DNA from: Bacillota bacterium
GTDB taxonomy: Bacteria; Bacillota; Desulfotomaculia; Desulfotomaculales; Ammonificaceae
Assembly (NCBI GenBank): GCA_040755295.1
Contig: JBFMBK010000003.1
Span: 183,641 to 247,640 of the forward strand
Direction: 5' to 3'
DNA length: 64,000 nt
Shown here: piece after piece, positions 46,514 to 54,976 of the stretch
How positions within the stretch are numbered: position 1 is the first letter of the stretch
Layout: every line of letters begins with the position of its first letter
The notes under the pieces: model-generated
Told to the model about the DNA's origin: nothing
The model's input: the letters and a program-made list of their open reading frames with translations, nothing else
The model's database searches: none
Position numbers and translations under genes: made by a program

Positions 46514-47395
46514 ATGATTATCGACTTCCGCTACCATATCATTACGCTGGTTGCGGTTTTCTTAATGTTGGGCCTCGGAATTCTTATCGGAACAACGATG
46601 GTCGGCAGTGAGGCCATCGTCAAGCAGCAGGTACAGCTTGGAGACCGGCTTGAAAAACAACTGAACAGCCTTAGAATGGAAAATATGAAGGTCCAACAAC
46701 GTGTCGACCGGGTGGAAGCGGAAAACAAGATGCTTGATCTTTTCGCGGGTCAAATAGTGCCCTTTGTCACCGCCGGACGCCTGGAAGGTCTCCGGGTCGC
46801 GGTTTTTGAAATTGGGAACGCGGCTTCGCAAGAGATGCTGGACAATTTAAAGACGGCCGGCGCCGTTGTGGAACCGGTCATAACCCTCACAAACGGGCTA
46901 AACGTAACCAACTATCAGGAAAAGCTCAGGCAGGATTTTAGCTGGACCGAAAAAAAACCTGAAGATTTAACGGCCAAACTTGCACGTGAACTTGGCCGGG
47001 CGATTGCTACAGGTCAGAACGCCGCTTTAATCGATTATTTAGGGTCGGTAGGTCTGGTTACTTATACTGGAAACTACAGCATTCCGGTTAATACCGCAAT
47101 TGTAATAGGCGGTGCGGAAGAGTCGGAAATCAGCCGTGTGTCTCAAGTCGACTTAAATCTCATTGACGGACTCAAGCAAGAGGGTGTAACGACCGCGGGG
47201 GTGGAAGAAACAATTGACAGCGGCATATGTATTAGGGAATACCAAAAGCGGAAAATTACTACCGTGGACAATATCGACACACCGATAGGGCGCACGGCGC
47301 TGGTGTTGGCGCTTGCCGGCCAACCGGGAAACTACGGGACAAAACCATCCGCAAAAGGGCTCATCCCTCCTTTCCCGACAGGTGGTGCAAAGTGA
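46514..47395 (+). CDS. steB: SteB/MctB-like copper-transporter-family protein
   Basis: A 293-aa protein with one N-terminal membrane helix (IITLVAVFLMLGLGILIGTTMV), a coiled coil at about residues 35-75, and a mixed alpha/beta extracytoplasmic domain. The start FRYHIITLVAVFL is typical of the family, which includes mycobacterial MctB and corynebacterial SteB. Its neighbour is steA, so a role in division or envelope assembly is more likely than copper transport. ATG 46514 follows AAGGAGAG. The stop abuts the next ATG. Confidence 0.8.
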   Translation: MIIDFRYHIITLVAVFLMLGLGILIGTTMVGSEAIVKQQVQLGDRLEKQLNSLRMENMKVQQRVDRVEAENKMLDLFAGQIVPFVTAGRLEGLRVAVFEIGNAASQEMLDNLKTAGAVVEPVITLTNGLNVTNYQEKLRQDFSWTEKKPEDLTAKLARELGRAIATGQNAALIDYLGSVGLVTYTGNYSIPVNTAIVIGGAEESEISRVSQVDLNLIDGLKQEGVTTAGVEETIDSGICIREYQKRKITTVDNIDTPIGRTALVLALAGQPGNYGTKPSAKGLIPPFPTGGAK

Positions 47396-48103
47396 ATGAA
47401 AAATAAATCCAAGACGGTATCGGTAATCATTCCTGCATTCAACGAAGCCGCTCAAATCAGCGAAACGGTGACGGCTGTTAAAGCTATACCCGAGGTTACC
47501 CAAATCGTTGTGGTAGACGACGCTTCGAGCGACGAGACATCAACACTTGCGGCGAAAGCAGGCGCCGAAGTGGTAAAGCTCCCCGCTAACAGCGGCAAAG
47601 GAACGGCCGTGAATACCGGGATCTCGGTCGCAACAGGGGACGTTTTACTGCTCTTGGATGCCGATTTGGGCAAAAGTGCAACGTACGCGCGCGACCTTGT
47701 TCTACCTGTGCTTAGAGGCGAGTCTGATATGACGGTGGCCTGCTTTCCCTCTCCGAAAAAAAAGGGGGGGTTCGGGCTGGTCCGCGGGCTTGCACGCAGC
47801 GGGATCCGTTATTTTACAGGTCTCGAAATGAAGGCGCCCCTATCGGGACAGCGGGCGCTTTCCCGGGATGTTCTTGAAGTGGTGAAACCGTTTGCGGGCG
47901 GGTTCGGGGTGGAGGTTGCGCTTACCGTAAAAGCCGTCCGAAAAGGGTTCCGTGTCTCAGAAATTGCGGTGCCGATGCGCCACCGTGAAACCGGGAGAGA
48001 TCTTAAAGGTTTTTTGCATCGCGGCCGTCAATTCCGTGATGTGGCACTGACGCTTACCCGGCTTTACTTTCAATGTCGGCGGCCGGACAGGGTAACCGGA
48101 TGA
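47396..48103 (+). CDS. Glycosyltransferase family 2
   Basis: A 235-aa GT-A fold enzyme with the nucleotide-sugar motifs VSVIIPAFNEAAQI, IVVVDDASSDETS, ANSGKGTAVNTGI and the DXD-like LLLLDADLGKS. It lacks C-terminal membrane helices. It starts immediately after the steB stop and overlaps the next gene by 4 bp (ATGA), so it belongs to the steAB operon. Donor and acceptor sugars cannot be assigned. A cell-envelope polymer is likely from the neighbours. Confidence 0.85.
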   Translation: MKNKSKTVSVIIPAFNEAAQISETVTAVKAIPEVTQIVVVDDASSDETSTLAAKAGAEVVKLPANSGKGTAVNTGISVATGDVLLLLDADLGKSATYARDLVLPVLRGESDMTVACFPSPKKKGGFGLVRGLARSGIRYFTGLEMKAPLSGQRALSRDVLEVVKPFAGGFGVEVALTVKAVRKGFRVSEIAVPMRHRETGRDLKGFLHRGRQFRDVALTLTRLYFQCRRPDRVTG

Positions 48104-48933
48104 CGGACCATTATACCGTCTATCTCCTGGCGCTGATAATCGGCTATTCCGCAGGCGGTACAGCCTGCAAACCTTTTTTACACATTTTACGTTCGGGTGG
48201 CGCCGTCCGGCCGAACTATTCCGGGCAAAACATACCGGTAGGCGGCGGGGCTGTATTTTTTTTCGCGCTACTGCCGGTTGTGCTAATAAGCGTTATCGTC
48301 TTCCCGGAATACATGAGGCAAGCCCGGATTATGAGTTTTATTTTTGTAACGGCTTTGACCACTCTGGTTGGCATCATTGACGACACCCTCGGATCCAGAA
48401 AGGTATCCGGTCTTAAAGGACATTTCAGACGACTCCTTGGCGGTGAACTGACCACCGGAGGACTTAAGGCAATCGCCATCGGAATTGGGAGCCTTTTTGT
48501 TTTCCTTCCCGGATCCCCGCTTTGGGAGAGTGTTTTTAACGCCATACTCACGGCGCTTACCGTTAACACCCTTAACCTGTTTGATCTGCGCCCCGGTCGT
48601 GCGGGAAAGGTTTTTCTTGCCGTTGCGGCGGCACTGACCGCAGCGGCTTGGGGTAGATCCGAGGTTTTTCTTCTGCTGGCGGTATCCGGAGCACTGATCG
48701 CTTTCCTTCGTGTGGACTTGCGGGCTGAGGCCATGATGGGTGATGCCGGTTCCAACACCCTCGGAGCCGCGATTGGGCTAACGGCCGCCTGGACCCTCGG
48801 ACTGGAAGCGCGGGCGGTCGTGTTTTTGCTGCTCCTGTTTCTGAACCTCTTGGCGGAAAGATACTCTTTAACTGTAATCATCGCTAATAACAGGGTGCTT
48901 AATTTCATAGACCGTCTCGGTAGGCGCGAATAA
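48100..48933 (+). CDS. MraY/WecA-like glycosyl phosphate transferase
   Basis: A 277-aa polytopic membrane protein of the phospho-sugar transferase family 4 that loads a sugar-1-phosphate on undecaprenyl phosphate. Motifs: LVGIIDDTLGSRK near the Asp-Asp pair, NTLNLFDLRPGRAGK (usual NxxNxxDGxxG, here with RPG for the DGxxG glycine) and MMGDAGSNTLGAAIG. It is shorter than typical MraY (about 320 aa). ATG 48100 overlaps the previous stop. An in-frame ATG at 48073 overlaps more and lacks support. Its exact product is unknown. Confidence 0.8.
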   Translation: MTDHYTVYLLALIIGYSAGGTACKPFLHILRSGGAVRPNYSGQNIPVGGGAVFFFALLPVVLISVIVFPEYMRQARIMSFIFVTALTTLVGIIDDTLGSRKVSGLKGHFRRLLGGELTTGGLKAIAIGIGSLFVFLPGSPLWESVFNAILTALTVNTLNLFDLRPGRAGKVFLAVAAALTAAAWGRSEVFLLLAVSGALIAFLRVDLRAEAMMGDAGSNTLGAAIGLTAAWTLGLEARAVVFLLLLFLNLLAERYSLTVIIANNRVLNFIDRLGRRE

Positions 48934-48954
48934 ATGCAGGAATTTTTTTAAATT

Positions 48955-49653
48955 ATGGCGAAAACGCTACCTAAGGCATTAGGAGAAAACGGCAAACGTA
49001 TCAGCATTTTTTTGGGCACCCTGGGAAGCGGTAAAACGGCCATAGCGCTCAATACCGCCTGGCAAACGGCCGCAGGTGGGGAAGAAAGCATTCTCGTCGA
49101 TCTCGACGTTATTAACCCCTACTTCCGTTCCCGAATGCTTCAAAATGAGTTTGCCACTTACGGCGTCAAAGTTATCTGCCCTCCGGCGGAAATAGCCCGT
49201 AGCGACCTGCCCGCCTTACCTGCAGCCATTCGCGGCGCTCTGGTTTCCAGAGTGCGGGTGTGTATGGATGTCGGCGGCGATTCTATCGGGGCTACGGTCT
49301 TGGGCTGTTACCGCCCGTATCTGCCGGAAGGAGAGTACCGGCTTTTTTTAGTCGTCAACTCGCGACGGCCCTTTACGCAGGATACAAGCGGAATTGTTTC
49401 CGCCGTCAAAGAAATAGAAATCGCCGCCGGACTGCGAATCGACTGTCTCGTTAATAATACCAACCTGGGGTTGGAAACCGACATCGGCAGTATAAAAGAA
49501 GGGCTTGAGATTGTTCGGAAGGCGGCAGAGCAGCTTGGAGTTTCAGTGGCGTTCTCCGCCGTAACGGAACAGTTAAGTAAGTCCGCTGCGGATGTCTTGG
49601 GCGGTGAAGTCTTTTCCCTAAAGGAGTTTTTAACACCGCCGTGGATGGCATGA
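48955..49653 (+). CDS. P-loop ATPase/GTPase-like protein
   Basis: A 232-aa cytoplasmic protein with a Walker A motif (FLGTLGSGKTAIALNTA) and a deviant-P-loop ParA/MinD-like context (LVDLDVINPYFRSR; VCMDVGGDSIGATVLG; LVNNTNLG). It occurs just upstream of 2-oxoacid oxidoreductase genes in related genomes (from memory), which suggests a metallocluster or assembly role, but this is unproved. The ribosome site AGGAA is modest. It lies 21 bp after the glycosyl phosphate transferase gene. Confidence 0.7.
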   Translation: MAKTLPKALGENGKRISIFLGTLGSGKTAIALNTAWQTAAGGEESILVDLDVINPYFRSRMLQNEFATYGVKVICPPAEIARSDLPALPAAIRGALVSRVRVCMDVGGDSIGATVLGCYRPYLPEGEYRLFLVVNSRRPFTQDTSGIVSAVKEIEIAAGLRIDCLVNNTNLGLETDIGSIKEGLEIVRKAAEQLGVSVAFSAVTEQLSKSAADVLGGEVFSLKEFLTPPWMA

Positions 49654-49699
49654 CCGCAGTGTAGTTAAATGTTTGTAAATGTTCGGTAAAACACATTTA

Positions 49700-49779
49700 G
49701 TGTTTTGACGGAGCGCGGTCAGAAGCGAGCATGGCGCGAAGGACCACGCCGGACGGAGCGGAGCGTACTGACTTCAGAG
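49700..49779 (+). repeat. Dispersed palindromic element, copy D (left part)
   Basis: TGTTTTGACGGAGCGCGGTC and GGAGCGTAC match the left arm and centre of copies B and E; the right arm is missing. It runs into heptad array H6. Confidence 0.65.
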
Positions 49780-49825
49780 GTCGGAGGCCGGGAAGTCTAA
49801 CATCCTGCCTCCCACCTCCGATTCA
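49770..49825. repeat. Heptad-period array H6
   Basis: CAGAGGT-CGGAGGC-CGGGAAG-TCTAACA-TCCTGCC-TCCCACC-TCCGATT, an internally self-complementary array in the gap before the ferredoxin gene. Confidence 0.55.
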
Positions 49826-49959
49826 GCCAGCCCCGCACTCAACCGGGTTATAAAGGCTACCGTTATCGGGCTGCGTTTCTACTGCTAACTTGAGTACGGG
49901 GTTATCACCGCACCCTATGGGGTTCAGTGAATACGTACAAATGTTTGGGGGATGTTGTC

Positions 49960-50208
49960 GTGCCGCAAGTAATATTCAATAACGACCGATGTAAGGGGTG
50001 CGAACTCTGCATTAGTGTATGTCCCAAAAATATCATCGCCCTTTCTAAAGAAATCATCAACGTTCTCGGATTTCACCCCGCAGGTGTGACCGACATATCG
50101 GTTTGCACCGGATGCAGCTTTTGCTCTTTGATCTGTCCGGACCTTGCAGTAACCGTATTACGGAAGGAGTCTACCAAACGGTCGGTGGCCATTCCATCTG
50201 AAGAATGA
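49960..50208 (+). CDS. vorD: Ferredoxin-like delta subunit of 2-oxoacid:ferredoxin oxidoreductase
   Basis: An 82-aa protein with two 4Fe-4S sites (CKGCELCISVCP and CTGCSFCSLICP), as in the delta subunit of VOR/KOR-type enzymes, which passes electrons to ferredoxin. GTG 49960 has GGGGGATG upstream. GTG 49927 is an alternative that adds 11 residues. It leads the alpha, beta and gamma genes, separated by palindromic element E, so the element is inside the operon. Confidence 0.85.
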   Translation: MPQVIFNNDRCKGCELCISVCPKNIIALSKEIINVLGFHPAGVTDISVCTGCSFCSLICPDLAVTVLRKESTKRSVAIPSEE

Positions 50209-50245
50209 AAATGGGGAACCAGCAGCTTAGGAACGTAGCGCAATA

Positions 50246-50390
50246 CGGAGCGCGGGGAGAAGCAAGTAGAGCACGAAAGCCTGGTAGGGACGGGCCGAAG
50301 CGTACATAGAGGTACGTGAGGATCCGGCCCTGCCAGACTGACAAAGCTATACGCAGCTTATCGCCGCGCCCTACGAAAGAACACTTATTG
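50246..50390 (+). repeat. Dispersed palindromic element, copy E (full length)
   Basis: The left arm CGGAGCGCGGGGAGAAGCAA pairs with the right arm CTTATCGCCGCGCCCTACG. The central hairpin is GGTAGGGACGGGCCG / CGGCCCTGCC around GCGTAC...GGTACG. It ends about 5 bp before the vorB ribosome site (GGGAGGG). Confidence 0.8.
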
Positions 50391-50406
50391 TCAAGGGAGG
50401 GTGCAA

Positions 50407-51468
50407 ATGGCCAGAGTATTAATGAAAGGCAATGAAGCCTTCGGCGAAGGAGCTATAAGGGCGGGTTGCAAGTATTTCTTCGGTTATCCGATTACACCGC
50501 AGAGTGAACTGCCGCATTACCTGGCAAAACGCCTCCCGGAAATCGGCGGTCTATACCTTCAGGCCGAAAGCGAACTTGCATCCATCAATATGGTGTACGG
50601 CGCCGCTGCGGCAGGAGCGCGGGTTATGACCTCTTCTTCCGGCCCGGGAATCAGCCTGATGCAGGAAGGCATATCGTACATAGCTTGCGCCGAACTCCCC
50701 TGTGTGATAATAAACGTCATGCGGGGCGGTCCCGGTCTGGGGAATATTGCTCCTTCACAGTCGGATTATTTCCAGGCTACTAAAGGCGGAGGGCATGGTG
50801 ATTACCACCTACCCGTACTTGCTCCTGCTTCGGTCCAGGAGATCATGGACCTGATGGGACTTGCCTTCGATCTGGCCGATAAGTACCGCAATCCGGTAAT
50901 GGTAATGGGTGACGGCATTCTCGGGCAGGTGATGGAACCTGTAGAACTAAACTCGGCGACAGAGGTTTCTCTAATTCCTAAACCATGGGCGACCACCGGA
51001 ACAGCCGGCCGGGAAACCCGAAATATCGTCAATTCTCTTTACATGGAGCCGGAGGAATTGGAGAAGGTCAACCTGCGCCTGCAGGAGAAATACCGCCTGA
51101 TGGAAAAAGGAGAAAAGCGGTGGGAAGAGTACCGGGTTGAAGACGCCGTTGTCGTGCTTGCGGCGTTCGGCATGGTGGCGAGGATAGCCAAGTCTGTTGT
51201 CGACAGGATGAGGTCTGCCGGAATACCGGCAGGCTTAATACGACCCATAACGCTTTATCCGTTCCCCGATGAGCCGTTTCTCAAAGTGCTGCGCACGACG
51301 AAGACCTTTGTGGTGGTGGAAATGAACGCCGGACAAATGGTTGAGGACGTGCGACTTGTCGTCGGATACCGGCGTCCGGTACATTTTTACGGTCGTACCG
51401 GAGGAATGTTGACTACCGTGGCCGAGGTGGAGGCACGAGTCCGGGAGATATGGGAGGGGTTGAAGTAA
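50407..51468 (+). CDS. vorB: 2-oxoacid:ferredoxin oxidoreductase alpha subunit (VorB/KorA type)
   Basis: Catalytic-complex subunit that oxidatively decarboxylates 2-oxoacids (2-oxoisovalerate or 2-oxoglutarate) to acyl-CoA with ferredoxin. The 353-aa protein has the pyrimidine-binding domain (FFGYPITPQSELPHYLA; SSSGPGISLMQEGISY; GDGILGQVMEP) and a C-terminal transketolase-like part (LIRPITLYPFPDEPF). The gene order delta-alpha-beta-gamma and gene lengths favour the VOR/KOR group; the substrate is uncertain. ATG 50407 follows GGGAGGG. Confidence 0.87.
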   Translation: MARVLMKGNEAFGEGAIRAGCKYFFGYPITPQSELPHYLAKRLPEIGGLYLQAESELASINMVYGAAAAGARVMTSSSGPGISLMQEGISYIACAELPCVIINVMRGGPGLGNIAPSQSDYFQATKGGGHGDYHLPVLAPASVQEIMDLMGLAFDLADKYRNPVMVMGDGILGQVMEPVELNSATEVSLIPKPWATTGTAGRETRNIVNSLYMEPEELEKVNLRLQEKYRLMEKGEKRWEEYRVEDAVVVLAAFGMVARIAKSVVDRMRSAGIPAGLIRPITLYPFPDEPFLKVLRTTKTFVVVEMNAGQMVEDVRLVVGYRRPVHFYGRTGGMLTTVAEVEARVREIWEGLK

Positions 51469-52214
51469 TGGCGGTTTCCTTGAATCACACCGAAGGACTG
51501 ACGGATAACCTTTTTCATTACTGTCCGGGATGTACGCACGGAATCATCCACCGTCTTGTGGCCGAGGCCCTTGTGGAACTTGAGGTACTGGACCGGACCG
51601 TCGGGATATGCCCGGTGGGGTGCGCGGTGTTTGCTTATAATTATTTCAACTGCGATATGATCGAGGCCGCGCACGGCCGCGCCCCCGCAGTTGCCACCGG
51701 TGTAAAAAGGGTGTTACCGGACCGTGTCGTTTTCACCTACCAGGGAGACGGGGATCTCGCGGCTATCGGCACTGCGGAAATGGTTCACGTCGCCGCCCGG
51801 GGGGAAAAGATCACTATAATCTTTGTCAACAATACCGTATACGGCATGACCGGCGGCCAGATGGCGCCCACAACACTGGTGGGACAAAAGACTACCACAA
51901 CACCTTCCGGTCGAGACGCCGGCGTTGCCGGTTTTCCTGTTAAGGTCGCGGAAATGCTTGCCCCAATGGAAGGAGCGGCGTATGTATCCCGCGTGGCAGT
52001 TAATTCTCCAAAAAATATACGGCTTGCTAAAAAGGCCGTCTTGCGGGCTTTCAGGACCCAATTAAAGGGGCTCGGCCTGTCGCTGGTCGAGGTCCTTTCG
52101 ACCTGCCCGACCAACTGGGGACTCAGCCCGCCGGAAGCACTCCGCTGGCTTAAAGAGAATATGATCCCGGTTTATCCGCTCGGGGAATATAAAATACCGG
52201 AGGGGGATACTTAA
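51468..52214 (+). CDS. vorA: 2-oxoacid:ferredoxin oxidoreductase beta subunit (TPP-binding)
   Basis: A 248-aa TPP-binding subunit with YCPGCTHGIIHRL at the N-terminus, CPVGCAVFAYNYFN, the TPP/Mg motif TYQGDGDLAAIGTAE ... IIFVNNTVYGMTGGQ, and the conserved final STCPTNWG. ATG 51468 overlaps the last base of the vorB stop, and its end overlaps the gamma subunit start (TAATG). GGGAGGGG lies upstream. Confidence 0.88.
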   Translation: MAVSLNHTEGLTDNLFHYCPGCTHGIIHRLVAEALVELEVLDRTVGICPVGCAVFAYNYFNCDMIEAAHGRAPAVATGVKRVLPDRVVFTYQGDGDLAAIGTAEMVHVAARGEKITIIFVNNTVYGMTGGQMAPTTLVGQKTTTTPSGRDAGVAGFPVKVAEMLAPMEGAAYVSRVAVNSPKNIRLAKKAVLRAFRTQLKGLGLSLVEVLSTCPTNWGLSPPEALRWLKENMIPVYPLGEYKIPEGDT

Positions 52215-52756
52215 TGTTAGAAGAGGTTCTCCTGGCAGGCTTCGGCGGGCAGGGTATCCTTTCGACCGGAATGGTGCTCGCCTACGCCGGCATGGCTGAG
52301 GGCCTTCAGGTATCGTGGATGCCCGCTTACGGGCCCGAAATGCGGGGCGGTACCGCCAACTGCGGGGTTACCGTCTCCGATTCACCGATAAGCTCGCCCC
52401 TGGTTTCAGAACCAACCACGCTGATCGCCATGAACCAACCCTCGCTTGATAAATATGAAACTGCGGTTAAGTCCGGCGGCCTTATCCTTTACAACGCTTC
52501 CCTCATCAGCAGGGGGCCGGAAAGGACCGATGTACGCGTTATGGGTATAAGGGCGAACGAGATTGCGGAGGAAATCGGGAATGTTCGTTTCGCCGCCAAC
52601 ATCATACTCGGCGCATTCATTGAACTGACCGGGGTGGTGCGTATTACCGGCGCTTACGAGGCTCTTAAAAAGGTCCTGCCGCCTCACCGGCACAAGCTTA
52701 TCCCCGCAAACCGGCAGGCATTAGAGGAAGGCGCGCGTTTTGCCCGTGGGGAATAA
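52214..52756 (+). CDS. vorC: 2-oxoacid:ferredoxin oxidoreductase gamma subunit
   Basis: A 180-aa subunit of the gamma family with [18 protein letters not shown] near the start, [14 protein letters not shown] and [14 protein letters not shown]. It completes the delta-alpha-beta-gamma complex. Translation is coupled to the beta gene by a 1-bp overlap. Such enzymes serve amino-acid or fatty-acid-derived acid metabolism in anaerobes. Confidence 0.88.
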   Translation: MLEEVLLAGFGGQGILSTGMVLAYAGMAEGLQVSWMPAYGPEMRGGTANCGVTVSDSPISSPLVSEPTTLIAMNQPSLDKYETAVKSGGLILYNASLISRGPERTDVRVMGIRANEIAEEIGNVRFAANIILGAFIELTGVVRITGAYEALKKVLPPHRHKLIPANRQALEEGARFARGE

Positions 52757-52812
52757 CTTTAATATAACAGACATAATGGGGTTATGCTCTTTATGAATTG
52801 AGAGGGGTTTTA

Positions 52813-53922
52813 TTGATAGACCAGGATCGCCTAATAAATGAATTTATCGAACTTGTACAGGTAAACAGTGTATCCGGTTACGAACGTCAGCTTTGTGACC
52901 TTCTTAAAAAAAAGCTTGCTTCCCTGGGGCTGGAGGTAAGCGAGGATAACGCAGGCGGTGTTCTTCCATCGGCAACCGGAAACATTACCGCCCGCCTTTC
53001 CGTTACTAAAAAAGCTCCGCATTTGCTTTTCTGCGCCCACATGGATACCGTGGAACCGGGCAGGGGTATTAAACCTTCAATCGACCAGGATGGTGTAATC
53101 CAGTCAAACGGCGAGACCGTTCTCGGCGCCGATGATAAAGCCGGTGTTGCCGCCATTATGGAAGCAATTCGGATTATTCAAAACGAAGGCATCAGACACG
53201 GCGGGATCACGGTTGTTTTCACGGTTCGAGAAGAGACGGGGCTTATCGGCGCAAAAGGACTGGACCCTTCAATAAACGCCGATTATGGTTTCGTGCTCGA
53301 CGCAACGGGCCCGCCTGGAGCGATTGTCGTACGCGCCCCTTCGCAGGATAGAATAACCACAACCGTTCACGGGCGCACCGCGCATGCCGGTGTCAATCCG
53401 GAGGCCGGGATCAACGCCATTTACGTTGCCGCACAGTCGATCTCCGCGATGCCCCTTGGACGGATAGACCACGAAACCACGGCCAATATCGGGATCATTT
53501 GCGGCGGTAAGGCGGTGAACATAGTTCCCGATAATGTATACCTCGAGGGGGAGGTTCGAAGCCTGCAAAGCGCAAAGCGCGCCAAGTACACCGCCCGGAT
53601 ACGCAAAACGATTGAGGAAACCGCCCGGAAGGCGGGAGCACGGGCGGACGTCAACGTCGAGCTTCTATATGAAGGGTTCGACCTGCCGGAGAACGCCCCG
53701 GTTGTGCAATTAGGAAAGCAGGCGGTTATCAGATGCGGGCTGGAACCGTCCATCACTCATAGCGGCGGCGGCAGTGACGCCAATATTTTAAACGCGCGCG
53801 GAATTCCTACAATTAACCTTGCCACCGGCATGGAAAATGTGCATACCACCAGAGAACAAATTACGGTGAACGACATCATAAATCTGACCCGGCTGGTCCT
53901 GGAAATAATCCAACTTGCATAA
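52813..53922 (+). CDS. M20 family peptidase (PepT-like)
   Basis: A 369-aa two-metal aminopeptidase or deacylase. The M20 metal ligands are visible in CAHMDTVEPG, GADDKAGVA, the catalytic REETGLIGA, and a C-terminal NVHTTRE histidine. The dimerisation domain (HGRTAHAGVNPEAGINA) is present. It resembles the PepT-like M20 group rather than DapE. TTG 52813 follows GAGAGGGG; TTG 52798 lies before it. It sits between vorC and dapF; a link to amino-acid recovery is inference. Confidence 0.85.
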   Translation: MIDQDRLINEFIELVQVNSVSGYERQLCDLLKKKLASLGLEVSEDNAGGVLPSATGNITARLSVTKKAPHLLFCAHMDTVEPGRGIKPSIDQDGVIQSNGETVLGADDKAGVAAIMEAIRIIQNEGIRHGGITVVFTVREETGLIGAKGLDPSINADYGFVLDATGPPGAIVVRAPSQDRITTTVHGRTAHAGVNPEAGINAIYVAAQSISAMPLGRIDHETTANIGIICGGKAVNIVPDNVYLEGEVRSLQSAKRAKYTARIRKTIEETARKAGARADVNVELLYEGFDLPENAPVVQLGKQAVIRCGLEPSITHSGGGSDANILNARGIPTINLATGMENVHTTREQITVNDIINLTRLVLEIIQLA

Positions 53923-53980
53923 CAACGGGAGGATGTTTCCGGAAATATTGCGGTAAACGTTTTCACAAAGGTGTGGTCAT

Positions 53981-54817
53981 ATGCGATTTGTAAAGATGCA
54001 CGGTTTAGGAAACGATTTTGTGATTGTAGAGGCGGATGAACTTCCGTCGAATACGCCCGACCTGGCCCGCAGAATATGCGACCGTCACTTCGGCGTAGGC
54101 GCCGACGGGCTTGTTTTCATAATGCCTTCGCATCCCGCGGACCTGCGGATGCAAATATTTAATCCGGACGGCTCGGAGGCGGAGATGTGCGGAAACGCCA
54201 TACGCTGTATATCAAAACACGCCTTTCAATCGGGCCTTACCGACAAACCGAACCTGACCGTAGAAACCGGAGCGGGCATACTTCGCCCGCGTCTGATATT
54301 TAATGACAATAAGATAAATGAAATAGAAGTCGATATGGGAGAGCCGATCCTGGAACGAAACCTGATACCTATGAACGGCCCGCCGGGAAGGGTAGTCGAC
54401 GAACCCTTATCCGTCGCAGCGCTTACCTTCCGGGTAACCGCGGTGTCTTTCGGCAATCCCCACTGTGTCATTTTTATTCCGGACGTAAAGGACATAGCGA
54501 TCGATATTCTTGGTCCCGAAATAGAGAATCACCCGGCGTTCCCCCGCCGCACCAACGTCGAGTTTGTTCAGATAATCAACCCGCAGGAAATACGCGTTCT
54601 TGTCTGGGAACGGGGCGCAGGAGCCACCCTGGCTTGCGGGACCGGCGCCTGTGCGAGCGCGGTAGCGGCAAACTTAAACGGCCTCACGGGACGCAGCGTG
54701 AGAGTAGTCGTTCCCGGGGGGGCACTGTCCATCGACTGGGGTGATAACAATCATATTTATATGACCGGTCCCGCCACGGAAGTATTTCGGGGGGATTGGC
54801 CGGAAGAACCTGTTTAG
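53981..54817 (+). CDS. dapF: Diaminopimelate epimerase
   Basis: Interconverts LL- and meso-diaminopimelate in lysine and peptidoglycan synthesis. The 278-aa enzyme keeps both catalytic cysteines, in SEAEMCGNAIRC and LACGTGACAS, and the conserved start FVKMHGLGNDFVIVE. dapL, the enzyme producing LL-DAP, follows after about 160 bp, so the pair completes the aminotransferase route to lysine. Confidence 0.95.
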   Translation: MRFVKMHGLGNDFVIVEADELPSNTPDLARRICDRHFGVGADGLVFIMPSHPADLRMQIFNPDGSEAEMCGNAIRCISKHAFQSGLTDKPNLTVETGAGILRPRLIFNDNKINEIEVDMGEPILERNLIPMNGPPGRVVDEPLSVAALTFRVTAVSFGNPHCVIFIPDVKDIAIDILGPEIENHPAFPRRTNVEFVQIINPQEIRVLVWERGAGATLACGTGACASAVAANLNGLTGRSVRVVVPGGALSIDWGDNNHIYMTGPATEVFRGDWPEEPV

Positions 54818-54909
54818 ATCCCTTCAGCATAACTCTAAAAATTACTATGCACAGAAAACCAAGGAGTTTGACATGCCGCATTCAACGTCACCACGAATAA
54901 TAAAAATGT

Positions 54910-54958
54910 AGAGCAATGCGTTACTTATCGAAGCGCCCACCGATAGAAGAAGTATTTT
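54910..54958 (+). repeat. Dispersed palindromic element, copy G (right end only)
   Basis: AGAGCAATGCGTTACTTATC, then GAAGCGCCCACCGATAGAAG, matches the right arm of copies B and F. It ends immediately before the dapL ribosome site (TAGGAGG). Confidence 0.65.
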
Positions 54959-54976
54959 CCTAGGAGGTTGTTAGCT

